From: Camarhynchus parvulus
Lineage: Eukaryota > Chordata > Aves > Passeriformes > Thraupidae
Direction of reading: 5' to 3'
NCBI RefSeq assembly: GCF_901933205.1
Contig: NC_044572.1
Location: forward strand, 112,790,965 to 112,854,964
DNA: 64,000 nucleotides
This document shows, one piece after another, positions 14,346-29,372 of this stretch. The translations under genes were made by a program, and so were the position numbers. Each line of letters begins with the position of its first letter. Within the stretch, counting starts at the first letter, position 1. Below the pieces are notes generated by a model, which was given only the letters and a program-made list of their open reading frames with translations, was not told the DNA's origin and did not search any database.

Positions 14346-14346
14346 T
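14302..14346. repeat. TA/TG dinucleotide microsatellite
   Basis: A mixed run of ACATACATGTGTG, then (TA)n, then GTATATATGTATGTAT. It is an interrupted TA/TG repeat and is likely polymorphic. Confidence 0.88.
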
Positions 14347-17300
14347 AAAATAGGTGTAAAAGGAGGAAAATGGAAAAAATGAGGATAGAACAGTGGATCT
14401 AGAATTGCCAACAGGAATTTGGTTAACGAAGAAAACTCTAAGGTTTTCTTAACCTTAAAAAAGTGTCAATGGCACACTGCTCCTAGGATGGTACTTGCTC
14501 TGTTCAGTGGCTGAATGTCGTCCCTAGGAAAAAGGTGAATTGTGGATACAGACCCGTCAAAAACCTGCGCAAGAAAAGAGAAGAAGTGGAAACATCTGTG
14601 CAGGACTTGAATCATGTGAATTCATGACTGGAAATAGGGACTTGTATGTTGTGTGCTACCAAGAAAAGAGAACTGAAATTAGTGACATGCTGGTATTCTA
14701 CTGGGTATTAATGACATGATCATTTGAAAGAGTGGGATATGTGTGTTTAAAAAGTAATTTGTTAGAAGGTCTGGAAAGGTGATTTACCTGGCCTAGCATT
14801 GGGCTGCTGGAGTAGTGTTGTGGAAAGGGAAGGGCAGGCATTCCAGAAATCTGTGGAAATGTTATCCATTGTGGAGGATTTAAACTGCTTGAATGCATAC
14901 TGGACAGCACAACACATTAGTAACCATCATAGATGTTTTCATATGGAATCTTCATGAAGTATCTAATATATCAGGATGTGTCACAGTGTTCTGTTTTTGA
15001 TGGAGACAGTTTAGAACTTCTAGAATTTCTCAGTAAGGAAGGATGATACTATGGAAGACTGATAACACTGAATAATCTTTAACAGCATGATGACAGATAA
15101 CTTAATTTTATGTTTCTTGAAGAAATAAAGTTGCTACATGGTTTGTTCCATTCTATTTTGTTTTCCCCAAAAGAGCAAAATTTCTTAACTGAGGTAATTG
15201 GCTAGTAAGAGAAATTTGCTCCTGCAAATATATAAATAAATTATTAATTTCTTTGAAATTGATTATGCTAACACTGCAGGGAATCTGAACATCAAAAAAG
15301 AGAAAAAATTTTAGGGTGTATCTCTTAAACAAACCGTGTGTTTGCAAAACCATTAGTAATATCCAAATAATGACTTGCCACCTTGCCTTCTTTCTTTCCC
15401 AGTTGTTTAAGCAGCACTGAGGCTCAGAGATCAAGAGGTTTGAAGATAAAATGAGACTTTCCAAAACCAAGCTGATCTGGCTTTTACAGAAAAAAAAAAA
15501 CAAATAGTAAAACACTCTTCAGCCATGTAATAGGGACAGAAAAAGGAAGAAAGACTGGTGCTATTTTACAAGAAATGGTATTAAAGATGATCTAGATAAA
15601 CTTGGTGATTTCCCTAATTTTTCAGTAAAGACAATTCTATTATCATAGTGGTAAAGGGAAGACAGATAGTGTATATGATGATGGTAAAACAGAAATAAAC
15701 ACAACTGCAGTGAAAGCAACAGTAAATGCGGTTTTCTTAGAAAAATCAAAGGGAATTAATAATTCCAATTCCAGAATACTGAAAGAGATGGTGAATTGCA
15801 TCTGTGTTTTAAATCTTTTAATATAAATGTGGCACTGTAAGACTGGAGAACAGCTACATATTTAAGAAGCTGAGGAATAAAATTATTCATCAGATATCCA
15901 TCTATGAGTAAGTGATGCTATAAGTGTCCTATCCTTTAAAAACTTTAAAAGTTAAAGGACAAGGAGGGAATAAATAAAGTGTAGCAGGGTTTACTAAAGA
16001 TTGGCACTGCCACACTGAGCAGGGAACTTTCCCAGTACTTTACTGAATTTTATAGGGAAAAGAAGTGTGCTGCATGGTTTCTGTGTGGCAAGGAAAATTT
16101 TGTAATGCACCCTGGAAGTTTTCAGTAGAGCTGGACAAGAACGGGAATAGCAAGAGACTGTAGAGTATGAAAGGAACTAATTCACTGGCAGGTGTGTCTA
16201 AGTACAACCAATGCAGTTGAATGAATTATGAGGGGCACTGTGTGGCCACAGCCATGGCTTCACCAAGTGACCCAAAGCTCATGGCACACTGACAGTTTAT
16301 ATGCCTGCTGTTAGTCTCTTTCTTCTCATCCTCTCATCCAGAAGACATATGTTTAAAACACTGCAGGACCATTCTGCCAGAATTTCCAAACTATAGCTCT
16401 TTTTGTTTTCAAAATTCTGAATTTTTTATCAGATAGGAGTTTGCATTTCACAGCCTAGTCTGAGCATACTGGGATTTTGTTTATTCTCCAGGCATGATCT
16501 GAACAGATAAAAAAAATTGCTGGTAGAAATACAGTCAAAACTAATTGAGTCTTTCTACAGTTTAATTTTGCTCCACAGAGATGTATTGTCACATGCTATG
16601 AAATCAGGGGGCTTAAAAACTTCAGAGTCAATGATTTAAGCGCCCGTTAAACATCTTCTCAAATAGGATTCCAGCTTGTATATTTGTGGCATACCCCGAG
16701 ACCACAGTTAAACTGGAGCTTTCCATATGTTATGGCATGCCAGAAAACCTTGCTTAAGCTTTGCTATGACAATATATCCACAGGACCAAGTTTTTTCAAA
16801 AGGTAGAATATTCAGTTTAGATACCTAGTCTTGGTGAGAGTTTACTGGTTGCTCATCTCCTGGGAGCCTTCAAGTGTTTATTTCTGTGTCTGCGAAGTGA
16901 TGGAAGAAATGCTGTCACTGGAGATTGAATAACTTTATGTCATTTAGATCCAACGTGTTGGGATAAACTACTCCAAACAAAAGCTAGCCTGGGTGTTTTA
17001 CTTGACTGTGTGCCTTTGAAAGACTGCCTGCTTGGGATTTCAGGGTGCTTTCATCAGTTCCTGTGCTTGTGAGTTTTGTGTGTGTAGAGTTTTATAGTAT
17101 CCTCAAATTAAAATGTGGAAATAATGTCATGTTACTGTGGAAATGTCTTTATTTTAATTTTAATTTCAATACTTTGAAGCATTCTTACCCGCTGCTACAG
17201 AATAAGCACGACAGCCAGAGAATGAGACTAAATGAGAAAAAGAATGGTATTGCATCAGTGGGCCAGAATATATATTCTTTGTCTACAACTGTATATGTCA

Positions 17301-20300
17301 AATATATAAGTGTTGAAGCACTTTGTTTAGACTGTGTTCTGTAGTGTTTGTTGACTGGTTCACACTAGAGTTTTTTTAACCTCAAATGTGGATGTGTCTC
17401 CTTTCCTTTGTGTTATGTAAATCTGGGTGCTAGGTGATTCAGAAACTGAGTAAATCTGAAAAAGATGCTTCTGTCTGAACCTAGAATGCCTTCTCTTTTG
17501 TGCAGAGTGCCACAGCCCTAAGTAATTAGGTAGTACTTTACTGAGTGTCAAACCAGTTTAAAGCACAAAATGTGAGTGGGCACGGTACCCTGCAGGCAGA
17601 GGCACCCTGGCTTTAGGCTCCACAGGAAATCCCCAGAGGCTTAATAATGTGTGTGACCCCTTTAACCAGCCTACTGACTCCAGTTCAGAAATTCACAAAG
17701 CATGTAGTGCCTTAGTCAACCTAGGGAAAAAAAAAAAAAAAATATATATATAGAATCAGGCCATTAAGTTGTATAGTAAGGTTGCTAATAATAGTTGCAA
17801 AAGGGATTACTCAATCACTGAGAGCAGTAGAACAGTGGAACATTTTTATCCAAAGAGTTGGGATTTTTTTGGTGACTAATGGTTCAGCAGCCCTCACAGT
17901 GAGAAGATGTGTACAAAGCTCTGGCCCTGCAAGCACCATGCCACGTGTGCTAAGCAGACACAAGCAGATGAAGAATCTGCCCTGTGCTTACTAAACTCAG
18001 ACAAATTCAGTCACGTGAATGAGACAGAGAAATAGATGACTAAATAAATCAAGTATTAAGTGTGTGCAATGTGAAAAAAGTTGGGGATTACATTGCTTCT
18101 TTTTCTGTTTTTTTTTTTTTTCTTCTTTTTAGAAAGGTAACTATCATTCATTCAGATACAGCAAAATATTGTTGGACCACAAGACTTGGACTCGTGAGTA
18201 GACATGAGGCACCTTGGGTGGCAGGTTAGTTTGCCCTGCTATGCCATCCAGACTTGTACAGTCTGCTGATATTCTGTATTTATATACTTCTTGATCTTAA
18301 AACAAACTTAAAAACTTTTAGAAGTCAACAAAACTTATTCCAGTTGTGCCTTATACTAGTGAAATTTTTGCTGAAAAACAGGACACATTTCAATAGTGAG
18401 ATTAGCTAGACTGTGAAATATCACCCCTCAGGGAAGTTGTAGGAGACCAGTTGCACGGATCATTTAAATGCAATTAGAAAAACCAGCAGAGGATGGAGCC
18501 AGGCAATTCCCCCTCCCCGCCCTCCTTTGCTTCCTCCCCAAATAAGTTTGAAAAATGTCATTTGGGGAAATATAATGGAGTCAGGTTGAATTTAGCAAGT
18601 AGTTTTGGCTGAGAAGGAACAAATTTAAAGATCTTTTATTCCAGTAATTTTGTGAAAATGCTTTCACATTAGGGAGGAAAGTTTCATGCTAAAAATGCAA
18701 CTTGTCATTTTGAAATTTAGTGCTTTCATTTATGAATTGGGTCATACTTGTTCCAGGTTGATGCAAGAGTACATAATTATATTTTTCTTTTCCTGTTTAT
18801 TTCCTTCCCCAACATGAGATTTTAATTAAACTTTTTTTTTTTTTGGTTATCTCATACAGACAATGAATCTGCTATTTGCACAGTTCTAGAAAGTACAATG
18901 AAAAGTCAGTTTCAGGCTGATAGAAGGACAGACTTTATGTCTTTTCCTGGGAGATCTCTTTGGTTTAGAGCCTGTGATTTCCAGGCTTTTTAGTAGCTTT
19001 CAAGTTTGATTTTTCTGAAAATCTGGGGATGTGTGTCAACAACTTCAGTTTCAGTATGAGGTACATTTTTGCATTCCTTCTCAGAGTTAGGGTTTAAATA
19101 TCTTAAATTTGGTGCTTAAAGCTAAAGCAGTTCTAAATAGAAGTAAAACTGTGATACACCAAGAGGGTTTTTAGTGGTTCTTAAGTCTTAGATTGCTTTT
19201 CTGAGCAGGGAGGAATTTTACCCACTGAGCCCTGGAAGGTTTTCTCCCATGCATCTTCCATTGTATGGATGTCAAATTCTCTGACAGATGGGGAAAAAAA
19301 TTGAAACCAGTGAGGCTTCATAAAAATAAGAAATTTTGGGGCTACTGGAACTAACAGTGCAGTATTTAGCAATCTATTGTGAAGCAGCAGATGTATAATT
19401 TGATATACATAACTTCATTAATCATATTTCTTTCTTAAATGGTGATTAAAAAGAAGTGCTTAGAAATGAAAGTTGTCTACAAAAGCTCGGTTTTGTCTCA
19501 TTACTTCAGAAAGGTGGTGGTTTGCTCCCTCTGTTGCTGTCTCTTGTTAATTAGGGATGTAGAGATGGATGTGTAGAATTAGGTTGCACATAATCTCATC
19601 TGAATATTTAATCATAAATTATTAAGATGAAGATTTATAGCACAGATTTTGACATGCTGGCTGATAAAGCAAGGTTAATAGAGCTATATTCTTCCCAGTT
19701 ATGGATTGTCTAGGAAAGCAGGCAAGACAATAGTGTCTACAGACATTAGAGGGCAACAAGAACTCCAGGAATGTTCTTTCCCGTCTTTATTTTTAGAAAA
19801 AAAATTGCTGTTTGTCTGATGTAATACTAAAAGTTCCATTAAAGCAAATTTAAGCAGAAAAAAAAGCAAAATTGAAAGGCAAATTATTTGAATGAATGAA
19901 ACATAAGGCTGTGGATTCTAATAAAAGGATAAAAGCAGATCTGTTTTGTTTGAAAACTTTGGATGTTATTTGATGGAATAATTTGCTAATGTGATACAGT
20001 ATGACCAAGGTCACATATTTTCCTATCCTGTCTGGTTGTACTTTTTTGGCTTGAAGATTACTGAGTTGCATGTTCCACCTGCTCTGTAGAGTATGAGACT
20101 ATTGATGTCTCCAGCACCACATGAGTTGGGTATGGTTGCATGCATTTGCTACACAAACAACTGATGAAAAGTTATTAGGAAGTGCAGTAGTAACACAATT
20201 ATTAGTACATTATTCATACAATATATTCTCTTGTAATCTCCCTAACAATAAAGAATAATTTATTAACTATAACACTGCTCTAGAGGACCTGAACTATCAT

Positions 20301-23300
20301 TAGATAATAAGTGATTTGGTGGAGGAAGAACTGAGATAAGTAAAAATATGCCACCAATTAAAAAACAAAAAAAAAGGGAAAAAGGCAGGTATCATGGAGA
20401 TTGAACATCTGCATCCAAAATTCAATCTGAAACTCAGTTCAGACACTATCTCTCTAGAAATGTTCTCTCTGAGAACATTGTGGGCATCTTATTCTAAACT
20501 ACACTTTTATGACAAAGAAAAGGGAAAAAAGGACATGTAGAAATATCTCAGCATTAACAAAGCTGGTCAGCTTGTTCTGGGTCACCCTAGCCCAGCCAAG
20601 GATCTAGAAATTAAGAAGTGTTCCACGCATCTGTTGTGAGGATGAGTGAGATAGAGAGTCTGCAAGGTTGCCAGTGGATATTTCTGGGATCAAAACCTCT
20701 GAAATCATGAGCTCAGGTGTTGTTTCAGGTTCTTTGGTACTTTGTGCAGGTGTAGCACCTGCCACTGATCACCTCATGGTTGTGTCAGAGTGGGGCTTAG
20801 GACAGGGTACCCACAAGTACCAGCATTGGTAAAGTGCATTGCCACTCACATCAATGAGAATTTTTACCAGAGCCTTTAGAATGAGAGCTAGGAGATTGAC
20901 ATTTTTGAAAATCTGTGGTATGGGAATTCACAAAGACCGAATTTATCCAAGGAAACCTAATCTTGCATTCAGCTTGGAGGAGGGAGTCTCCCCCAGGAGG
21001 GGAGTTGATGGCAGAAGACTGGTTTTAGCTGCTTGGAGCTTTGAATTATCACTGTGGAAGAGCCCACCTCCTCTGCTGCCTGTAGGAGGAACCTAGGGAG
21101 CATGGGAAAAAGACAGGCACTGTAAATATCTCCCCAAGTGGCTTTCCCTGCTGTCTCCCTTACTTGTGTATTTCTAGCTGTGGGCTGTAGTTGCTGCCCC
21201 ATTCTTGCATTTCCTGACATTCCTCCTGCCTACCCCTATCATTCTTGTACCCTGTTACCAGAATAAAGGTGGGAGTGTTGCTTTTCCTGTTCACAAATGC
21301 CTTCTGTGTAACATTGATCCTACTCTGGTGGTCATATCCTGTGATATTGATGATGCAATTTGTGTGGAGGATGGAAAGACAGCTGTTCTGTGTCATAGGT
21401 AGCTGTCCTTTCTCATTTTGTAGGGTCTGGAGAGGATTTTTTTGCCAGACTTAAAACCTTACAGCAGTAAATGAGCTGTTTAAGCCTTATTGTAAAAGCC
21501 ATTGTTCTCTCTCTGTAAAGTCAAAAGAATTGACATATCTCATTAGTCTGTTAAGCAGTACAAAGATAAATGCTTTATATATAAGAATGAATACAGATGA
21601 TGATACCAGTTATGTGGTAGGCTTCATAAATGTATACTGTAGTGTCTATAAAGAGCTTTTACTTATAAATTCTCATGATATTTTGGTTTGCTCTTATTTT
21701 TTTTATAGATAATTTATTTTTCTAAGTAAATGAATACTAAGTGATCACAGATGAAAACAATTTACAATAAAACATAAATATTGTCTGTTCTTGTTAAGCA
21801 AAAACATATTTAACTCCCGTTTTGCTTCCTTCTTAAACAGTTGGATATTTTGATATAATAGGGGTTTTAATGACTCTGTAAACAAGATAGGAGATGTCTG
21901 AAGTCTCATAGGCAAGTTGTGAGTTGTGATCACTGTTGCTTACTGACTACAAATTAATTATGAAGGTAAGCCATGCTAAATTGTCTGAGGTTTCTTTTTG
22001 TATTTTGTTCAGCTGGATAGTTATTTACTCATGCAAAATGAAGTTTGATACACAATCAAAATCTTGGTTTTTTTTCTCAAGTATATATAGATGTCTGTAA
22101 GGCAGAAAATGTGTTGTCAGCTCCCAGTTAATTTGAAAATCAGTCCTTCTCAGCAAATTCTGCTTTCTTATGTATTTGTATCATTTACCTCTCAAGTCTT
22201 GTCTTAGAACAGGTTTCTATGGGTAATTACACTAAGAAGCCCCATTTGAAATCCTGCTGAGCAGGGCTGGACCTTTAACCTGTAAACTTTGTCAGGCAGA
22301 GACCATAACTAAAGTGCTTATAAAATTTCTATCTTGGCAATGATGGGTAATATGCCTGGAATCATAAAATAATAGCAGAAGGTAATGAGGGGATTTCCCA
22401 GAAATTAACCCAATCAAGTAGGGTGGCTGAGCTCCTGATGATAAAGATACCTTCTTTTTTCAGTCAGAACATTGTTTTGCATGGGAATTGTGTGATGTCA
22501 GGTGAATGGACAACATATCCTAATGGTTGGCTGCTTTACCCAGTGTATCAGCAGGACTAATAAAAGATATTCCTTACTCCTACAAGGCTTTGTGCCTTTT
22601 ATTGTGAAGCCATCATGCCTCCAGCAGCACTACCAAAAGACAGTCAGAGAGAGATTTGTGTTGCATGCTTGGGAGTTACTTAACACCACTGAACTGACAG
22701 CACTGACACAAGCCAGGGATGAAGGTACTGAAGGTGGGCAGAGGTGAATGGTCAGTGTGTTAAGATATGGTTCCTGTAGCAGTCCTTCCTATGCAATTCC
22801 TGAAGGGCAGGTGTAATAAATTCAGATGAGAGAGATGATGTGTTTTGTATGCACAACACTACATCCATAAGGGAAAAGCAAACACTTTTTTTTTTCTTCT
22901 GGTGAGTTCACAAAACTGCAGACAAGTGACAGCATGATTTGGTAAAAAATAGAGAAATAAATTGTTCATCTGTGTTGCCAATGGTAAAAGAGCAGATGTG
23001 AAAGATTTTCCTGAAAGAACTTTCTATTCATATGCTGAAGTCAGGAAGAACATAATTAGAAGTTAACTAAAAATAAGAGCCAGTTTTCATATTGACAGCT
23101 GTCAGCAAGCATCTGTACAGCAAAAAATATTTGACCCCAACATGTACTTCTAAAATTGTTAGCTTCTAAATTTGTTCAGATGGGTCATGGTGTTGTTGGT
23201 TCTTTTGCTGCTAAAAAGTGACACTAACAATTACATTTCCATTTTGAAGCAATTTTTGTTGCAGTACTTAGAAACTTGAAATCTTTACTGGTACTATTGG

Positions 23301-26300
23301 CAGGAAAACTACTTTTTCAAAGCCATTCTACTAAATGGAGTAAAATTTCCTAATAGCTTTTGATTAAAATAGTCTTTTTAAAAATTTATCAATTCTTTAA
23401 ATATTTTCTGCAAGTGCTTAATTGCATTACTTCAACTTGAATGCTGTCAGTGCAAAATTTCTCTTTAAGGGACACTTGAATTCTGCCAAGAGGCAGCACC
23501 CCTTCTGTTCTAGACAGTGAGGTAAACAATAGACTTTTTTTCTTTTTAAGAGGTAGTTCTATCCAGGAAAAAATAGCCCCATATTCATCTGTATCCCTGC
23601 AAGCACGCACAGACGTTCCCTAGTTGATTGTCCTAAGAGAGAGCAGAAGCAGAAGGATTAATGCACAGACCTACAAAGGGTAATATTAACCACGTTCAGA
23701 TCCATTGTTTCTCACTATTTTTACAGCTCTCTTTCTGGTGCTGTGTGATGGCTTGAATTTCAGGCAGTTACAAATGTTGTCCCTTAATACTTGGACTAGT
23801 TCCTATTTCCACCACTGGTATCTTGAAGCCTAACAGCAGTTTTCGTGCAGTAATGGCTGAAAAGACAAGAGTTGCTTAATGACTGTGTATCATTTCAGTT
23901 GATGGAAATTAAGAAGTTTCCCTATGAGCGCCATTGATCCTGCCTGGTGTATGTGAGGAGCATGGTATGCACATTTGTGTGCCCAGAATGGTGTGCTTTG
24001 TGGCTCTTGGGACCATCAAGCTGCACGACCCTGCCCATAGTCCTTCCTCCTGCTGTTTTGGTATAAACCCTCATTGGGGCCTCCCTTGAAGGACAAATAA
24101 ACTCTTTGGAAAATCATCCCTGTGGTGGCTTGCTGCAGAGCCTGCAGGACCTGCATGTTTGTGAAGCTCACTAAATCCCCCTGTAACAAAAGCTTTTCAG
24201 ACCATTTGCTGTCTGTCAAGGAGATCAATTGTTCCAGCCTGGTATGACAGCTTGGTGCTGTTACAGGTGAGCTCTGCCTGGAATGACCTCATGGAAGCAG
24301 GTGGGGAGCACAGACCCCCAACATCACAGTGAAACATAACAAGACAAGGAGCATGGCAGATGAAGTAAACAGTCAAGAATGGGGACAAGGAAAAATCATT
24401 TAAATCTTACCTAGATCTGTGAATGATATGATATGATTTCCTTCAATGCCAATAATAAACAGATTAATTTCATCTGAATTTAATTCCAGAAGGCTTTAAA
24501 TATAATGTTTCAGTGAAAATGTTTATCGAATTACTTCTTTTGTTTTAACTCATTGAGCTTAACACTTCATAAATGACAGAAATCAAATGAGGGTAGCTTT
24601 CTGTCATGAATTTTAATTGTATCGCTGCTCCATAGTTTATTTTTAAATTCTGAGGATCCTGGCCCAAGTCCAGCATCACAGCTAGTGTGTACTGGAACCC
24701 TCCAAAAAGGTAATCCAAATTAAATAGAAGTGTGAATCCACAGTGAATTAATTAAATGACATTAAACTCTCATGTGGATACTATGAATCAGAATTAAAAG
24801 TGTCTTGATTCAATTTAACTTAATTTCCAGAGAAAATGACTTAATTAAGTGTGCTGCAATTTTCAACCAAAGTGTCTACACAGACGTTTAATATGTTTTG
24901 ACTAATCCACTTTAAAATTTAATTCAGTTAACTTTCCTGAGTGACCCTTGCACTGACAAACCTTTGGTAACTTGATAAGAAGTTAAAGAAAGGCTAATGC
25001 TCAAAAAATATTATTGCAAGAAGTAGTTGAGGCTTGATATTTGTATTGGAATTTTTGTGCAATCAAGAAGCAGCTTTATTTCTTCTGTCAGAAACTGTAC
25101 TTCATTAATATGTTTCATTCTGTCAAAGAAAAAGAAAATAGTTGTGCAGCTCCAGAAGTGAAGCACACATGATGGTATACTTGGATTTGCCACAGGAGGT
25201 TGCGACAAATGTTTTGTTTTCGCATATCAGAGCAGGGAGATACCAAGTATTTCTGGCATTATAAGAACAGAGTAACAGCATTTCTCAAATAGTGAGGAGG
25301 ATAGAGAAGTTCAGTTAACATTTTTTTTTATTTTGGAAAGAAATAACAGACCACCACGGACCTAATCCACTCTTGATAGTAAGCTGGAAGGGAATCATTG
25401 AGATGAGGATGTCAAGAGGAGAATACTGCCATGGTGTAAAGAAAAAGCAAATTATTCAGTAGCTTTCCATGATCAAATTGTGATTTAGGAGGGGTTACAA
25501 TACTGCCAGGTAGAACCATGAATGTGGATTGACATCTGCACAACAATGGAGAGGGGAACGACAAGGAAGAGGAAGGGGAGGAGCACAGGTCTTTCAATGG
25601 TACAGGTTCCTGTGGCAATGTCCCACCTTAGCCTGGGCCGTGGGTCTCCCAAATGAACTATGAAGCATTAACTGAGCCTGACAAGCTGAGGCTGAGGTGA
25701 AAGAGATGAAGAGTGACAAACCTCAGTAAGCCATGCCCATGAGGGCCTCCCTGAGCCACTATCTGTCCCATTTTTCCTGGCATGCTGTGATGCTTTGGAC
25801 ATGTTGACCATCTCGGCTACAGGCATGGAGAGGGAGATGTAGCCTCTTCCTTCAGCTGAGTATAAAGAACATTTAAGAAGAATCCAGTTTAGTGCCATAT
25901 GAGACCCAAGTACTATCAAGCAAAGAGCAGAAAGTCATGGTCGCAATTGGAATGAAATAGGAAAAAGTATAAGGAAAGAGGGTCCATGTATAAAGAAATG
26001 TAACGTCTCAGCTGCTGTCTTGCAGAAATAGTGCTTGCTCCACTGATGCAGAGACCAACATATTTATCTTGGTCAGCTTTTTTTTTCTTGATTGATGTTT
26101 TATCATAATTTTTGTGGTAATTTGTGGATTCCTGGAGACTTCAGGACTTGGTGCTTTGTAATGGTAATGTGATACAAAGAAGCTATAGAGCTAAGAAAAT
26201 ATCAAATGCATGCTTTAATTGTACTTTGAATCTTAGTTCCTATTACCCACTTTTGTTATCCTCTGTCCATTGCAAGAGCCTTTAAGACCAACTATCATCC

Positions 26301-29300
26301 TCCAAGCACTTACAGAAATTACAGCAGCTATTGCTAGTAAAACTGAGAAACAGGTGCATAAGAAAATGAGATTTTGAATGCCTGCTTTAATTTTACTGCA
26401 AGAATAAGCTCTGGAAACAAAGCTCTGATTGGAAAAGTGGAGAGAATCAAAAACGAGTTGCAAGAGTGTCTTCACTACATCTTTTAATTATGAGGAAATT
26501 TTGCCACATTTTCATTCTGTATTATTATCAGAGCACAATTTTCATGCCTTTCATATTCTAAAAACTCCAGAGTGACACACACATTTATTTCTAGTATTAA
26601 ATTGTGCTGCTAAAGCACATTCTGTTTGGCATGACGTCCTTTCAGTTTAATTTTCTCCAAAAATCCGTTTCATCTTTTCAGAATATAAATGGCATACCAT
26701 TGACCCTTCAACTTCCTGCTATTCCCTCCTGCCTTCAGTACTCAGATGACTAAGTTGGGAACGTGTTCAAGTGGTGGCATCTGGCTCTTTGGGGAGCTCT
26801 GTGAGCAATTACACTGGCAGCTTTACAGATGGCTCTTCATGCATTGTGGGGTGAATCTGAGCTTTTATCTTTTGGTTATCTGTGATTTGGAAGAACTTGC
26901 ATGCTGGTAAATAACCACGCTCTTCCCTTCTTGAGTATCCGTTCAAGGCTAAACCAAATGCAGCTGCATGAAAAACTCATTGCTTTATCAACCAGACACA
27001 AATAAAAAACATACTACAGCTACAAAGTTGTTTTTAAAGGTTTGGATATATGAATATCTTCCTCCTTGAAGACTTTGTTCTTTGTCTTCCATTAAACAGA
27101 CATTGTCTCAGTATCCAAGTATTTCCCAACTAGAAATTTGAGCACTAATCCTTGAAAGAGAAACTGTTAGCTGTTTAAAGAGATTATTTTCTTCTAGTTC
27201 CCTTTAAAGACTAGTTAATTCAGGTGTGTCTGGAGGATTTTAAACCTGGATGCTTTGGAGTATTTTTTTAAAATAGATCTACATGTTAGATATATTTAGA
27301 GTAATCAGAAGGCAGCCTTATCAAAAGGTTGCACCTTCTCAGAAAAAAAGTCAGTTTACACTGAAGTACAATGTGGGGACAAGCTGAAGTTCAGAGAACC
27401 CTGATGGATGGGTGCAAGAGGGGGAGAGCTTCCAGATTCCACAGTCTTTGACTTTTTTAACCCAAGCTAAAGTACGGAGACCAATTTATTTTTATTTTCG
27501 GAGCACGTCTGACCTGATGTCAAGAAATTTATTAATGTCTTTTGGGGACATTGAGTTGCGTGGATAGGCAAGAATAAGGCTTGAAAATTTGTCAGGACAG
27601 GTTACAGAATTGTCTGGAGCATCTAAAAGACATCCAAGTCTTAAATAAGATGTCTTCAACAGAAGATGTCTAATTGCATCCCCTTTCTTAGCTGAGTTCA
27701 GAGGACAGCAGTGAAAATGTCATGTCTGCACCTAAAACAGCAAATTCAGGGATTTGTGACATCAGAGCAGAGGGGCAGTCTGGTCCAGTTTTTCACTTGT
27801 AGCCTGTAAAGGGAATTGCTGATAGGGTTTGCCTGCCATTCTACCCAACTCCTTCCTGTCTAGAAGCAGTGCTTTTAATCAAACAAGAGGGCACAAGAGA
27901 AATCTAGACAGTGAGATTTTGCATTAGTGATTCCTATAGATAATGGATTTATAGATAATATCTGCTTCAAATAAATCTGGCCTGGATTATAGAAAAACAT
28001 TTGCTAGTTGCATTACTGACAAGATTACATATTACCTGTTGGGATCTGAGATTGCTGAAATAAAGTGAGTGTTTTCCAACAATCAATTTTTCTAGTTGCA
28101 TCACTCCCTCAGGAGCAAAACAAGGTCCTTGGATTTGGAAATGGGGCAGAGAACCTCCTAGAAGTGCTGAGAAAATGTTTGAGATAGGTGATGTAACCTA
28201 CAAAATCCTGGCATCAGGATGCTGTATCATTTCAGATGATTCTCTAGAATTGTCACTTTGATTAAAACTGCTTGATTATAATATTTGATTATAAAAATTT
28301 TTATTATGTGTACTTTGTGAAGCATTCCAGGATTGAGGAATTTTACACAGCATTTCTAATGAGATGGATTTTGAGCAAATACACCGTATCTGAGTTGCTA
28401 TGAGTCTATAATCTCTTTTAATACTTAGAAATAGAAACTTCTGACTAATCTTTTTCCAGTTGTAAGACTGTAATGTACTCATTTGAAAGATTAGCAGATA
28501 TTTTGTAAGGATACCTAAAGTAAAATGTGAATCAGCTTAAAGGACTTAGCAGAAAGACAGATTTTTGTATATCCCATAGAGGATTGAATTACAGCCTTTG
28601 AGGATCCTGTGTTCACGCTGTCAGAGCCAAGAGACAGTAAAAATGGTTACTGAACTATGAAGGTCTTATGACTTCCATGTTTCTTAGACAATTTGAATAT
28701 TGAACTGTTACCTGGTTTTAAAGAGTTAATTTCTGTCTGACAACTGACACACAGAGGAATGTGGCAATGGCCTTAGACAACCCTTCTGCTGGCATTTAAG
28801 AGAAAAAGTAAGAAACTAGTTAATTTTGAAGAGAGTCGTGACTCTCCATTCCTGCTCCCTGGGGGAGAGAGAGGAACAAAACTGTCCAGACTCAGAAGGG
28901 CCAGACAGGGGCCTCAGGGAGAACACTGGAGTTAGGGAAGGCAGGAGGTAACCTGGCTTTTGTGTCACTGTTTTCTCCAGTTGCTTATTCTTATGGTTTC
29001 TAAAGAAGCTGTTCTGAGGTACTGTATTTATCATCCTGCCTTCTCTCCAGAGAGATGTCCCTTGCAGGTGTCAAACTCATTGGGACCTGCTGAAAAATGA
29101 GGCTGGTATACAGTGAAGACATCTAACTGATGAAGAACCCAGGAAATTTTTTTGCTTTTCAGGTGTTCACCCTTGGAATACATCTTGATATTATTTTCTG
29201 ATGAAACCTGTGTGTATACCCCTGGTGTCTGCAAATAAGCTGGCTATGTGAGTGGAAAGAGTTAAGGTACATACCAGCAGATCAGTTGATGTTGGTGACA

Positions 29301-29372
29301 GAGGCCAAAACTTCAGATAGGATTGTGGTGTGCTTTTAGCCCACATGTTATAAGCAGTTTGGTGCTCTAGCT
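14347..29372. other. 15-kb repeat-poor non-coding stretch
   Basis: No coding gene, RNA gene or clear transposon was recognised in this interval. It holds homopolymers near 17727-17742, 18108-18121 and 18833-18844. Several AT-rich blocks (for example about 24420-24960) have many ATTA/TAAT motifs. Overlapping minus-strand open frames near 24016-24388 lie in different frames and match nothing I know. The lack of recognisable repeats over such a length may partly reflect old, decayed elements that cannot be seen by eye. Confidence 0.5.
17727..17752. repeat. Poly-A joined to (TA)n
   Basis: About 16 A run directly into five TA units. This is a compound simple repeat. Confidence 0.9.

Noticed and set aside
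15153..15515. Minus-strand open frame of 120 codons
   Set aside because: Composition is dominated by F, L, I and K as expected from AT-rich random sequence; no domain is visible.
24016..24388. Two overlapping minus-strand frames suggestive of a frameshifted gene
   Set aside because: They are in different frames, match nothing I know and have no splice or start context that would link them.
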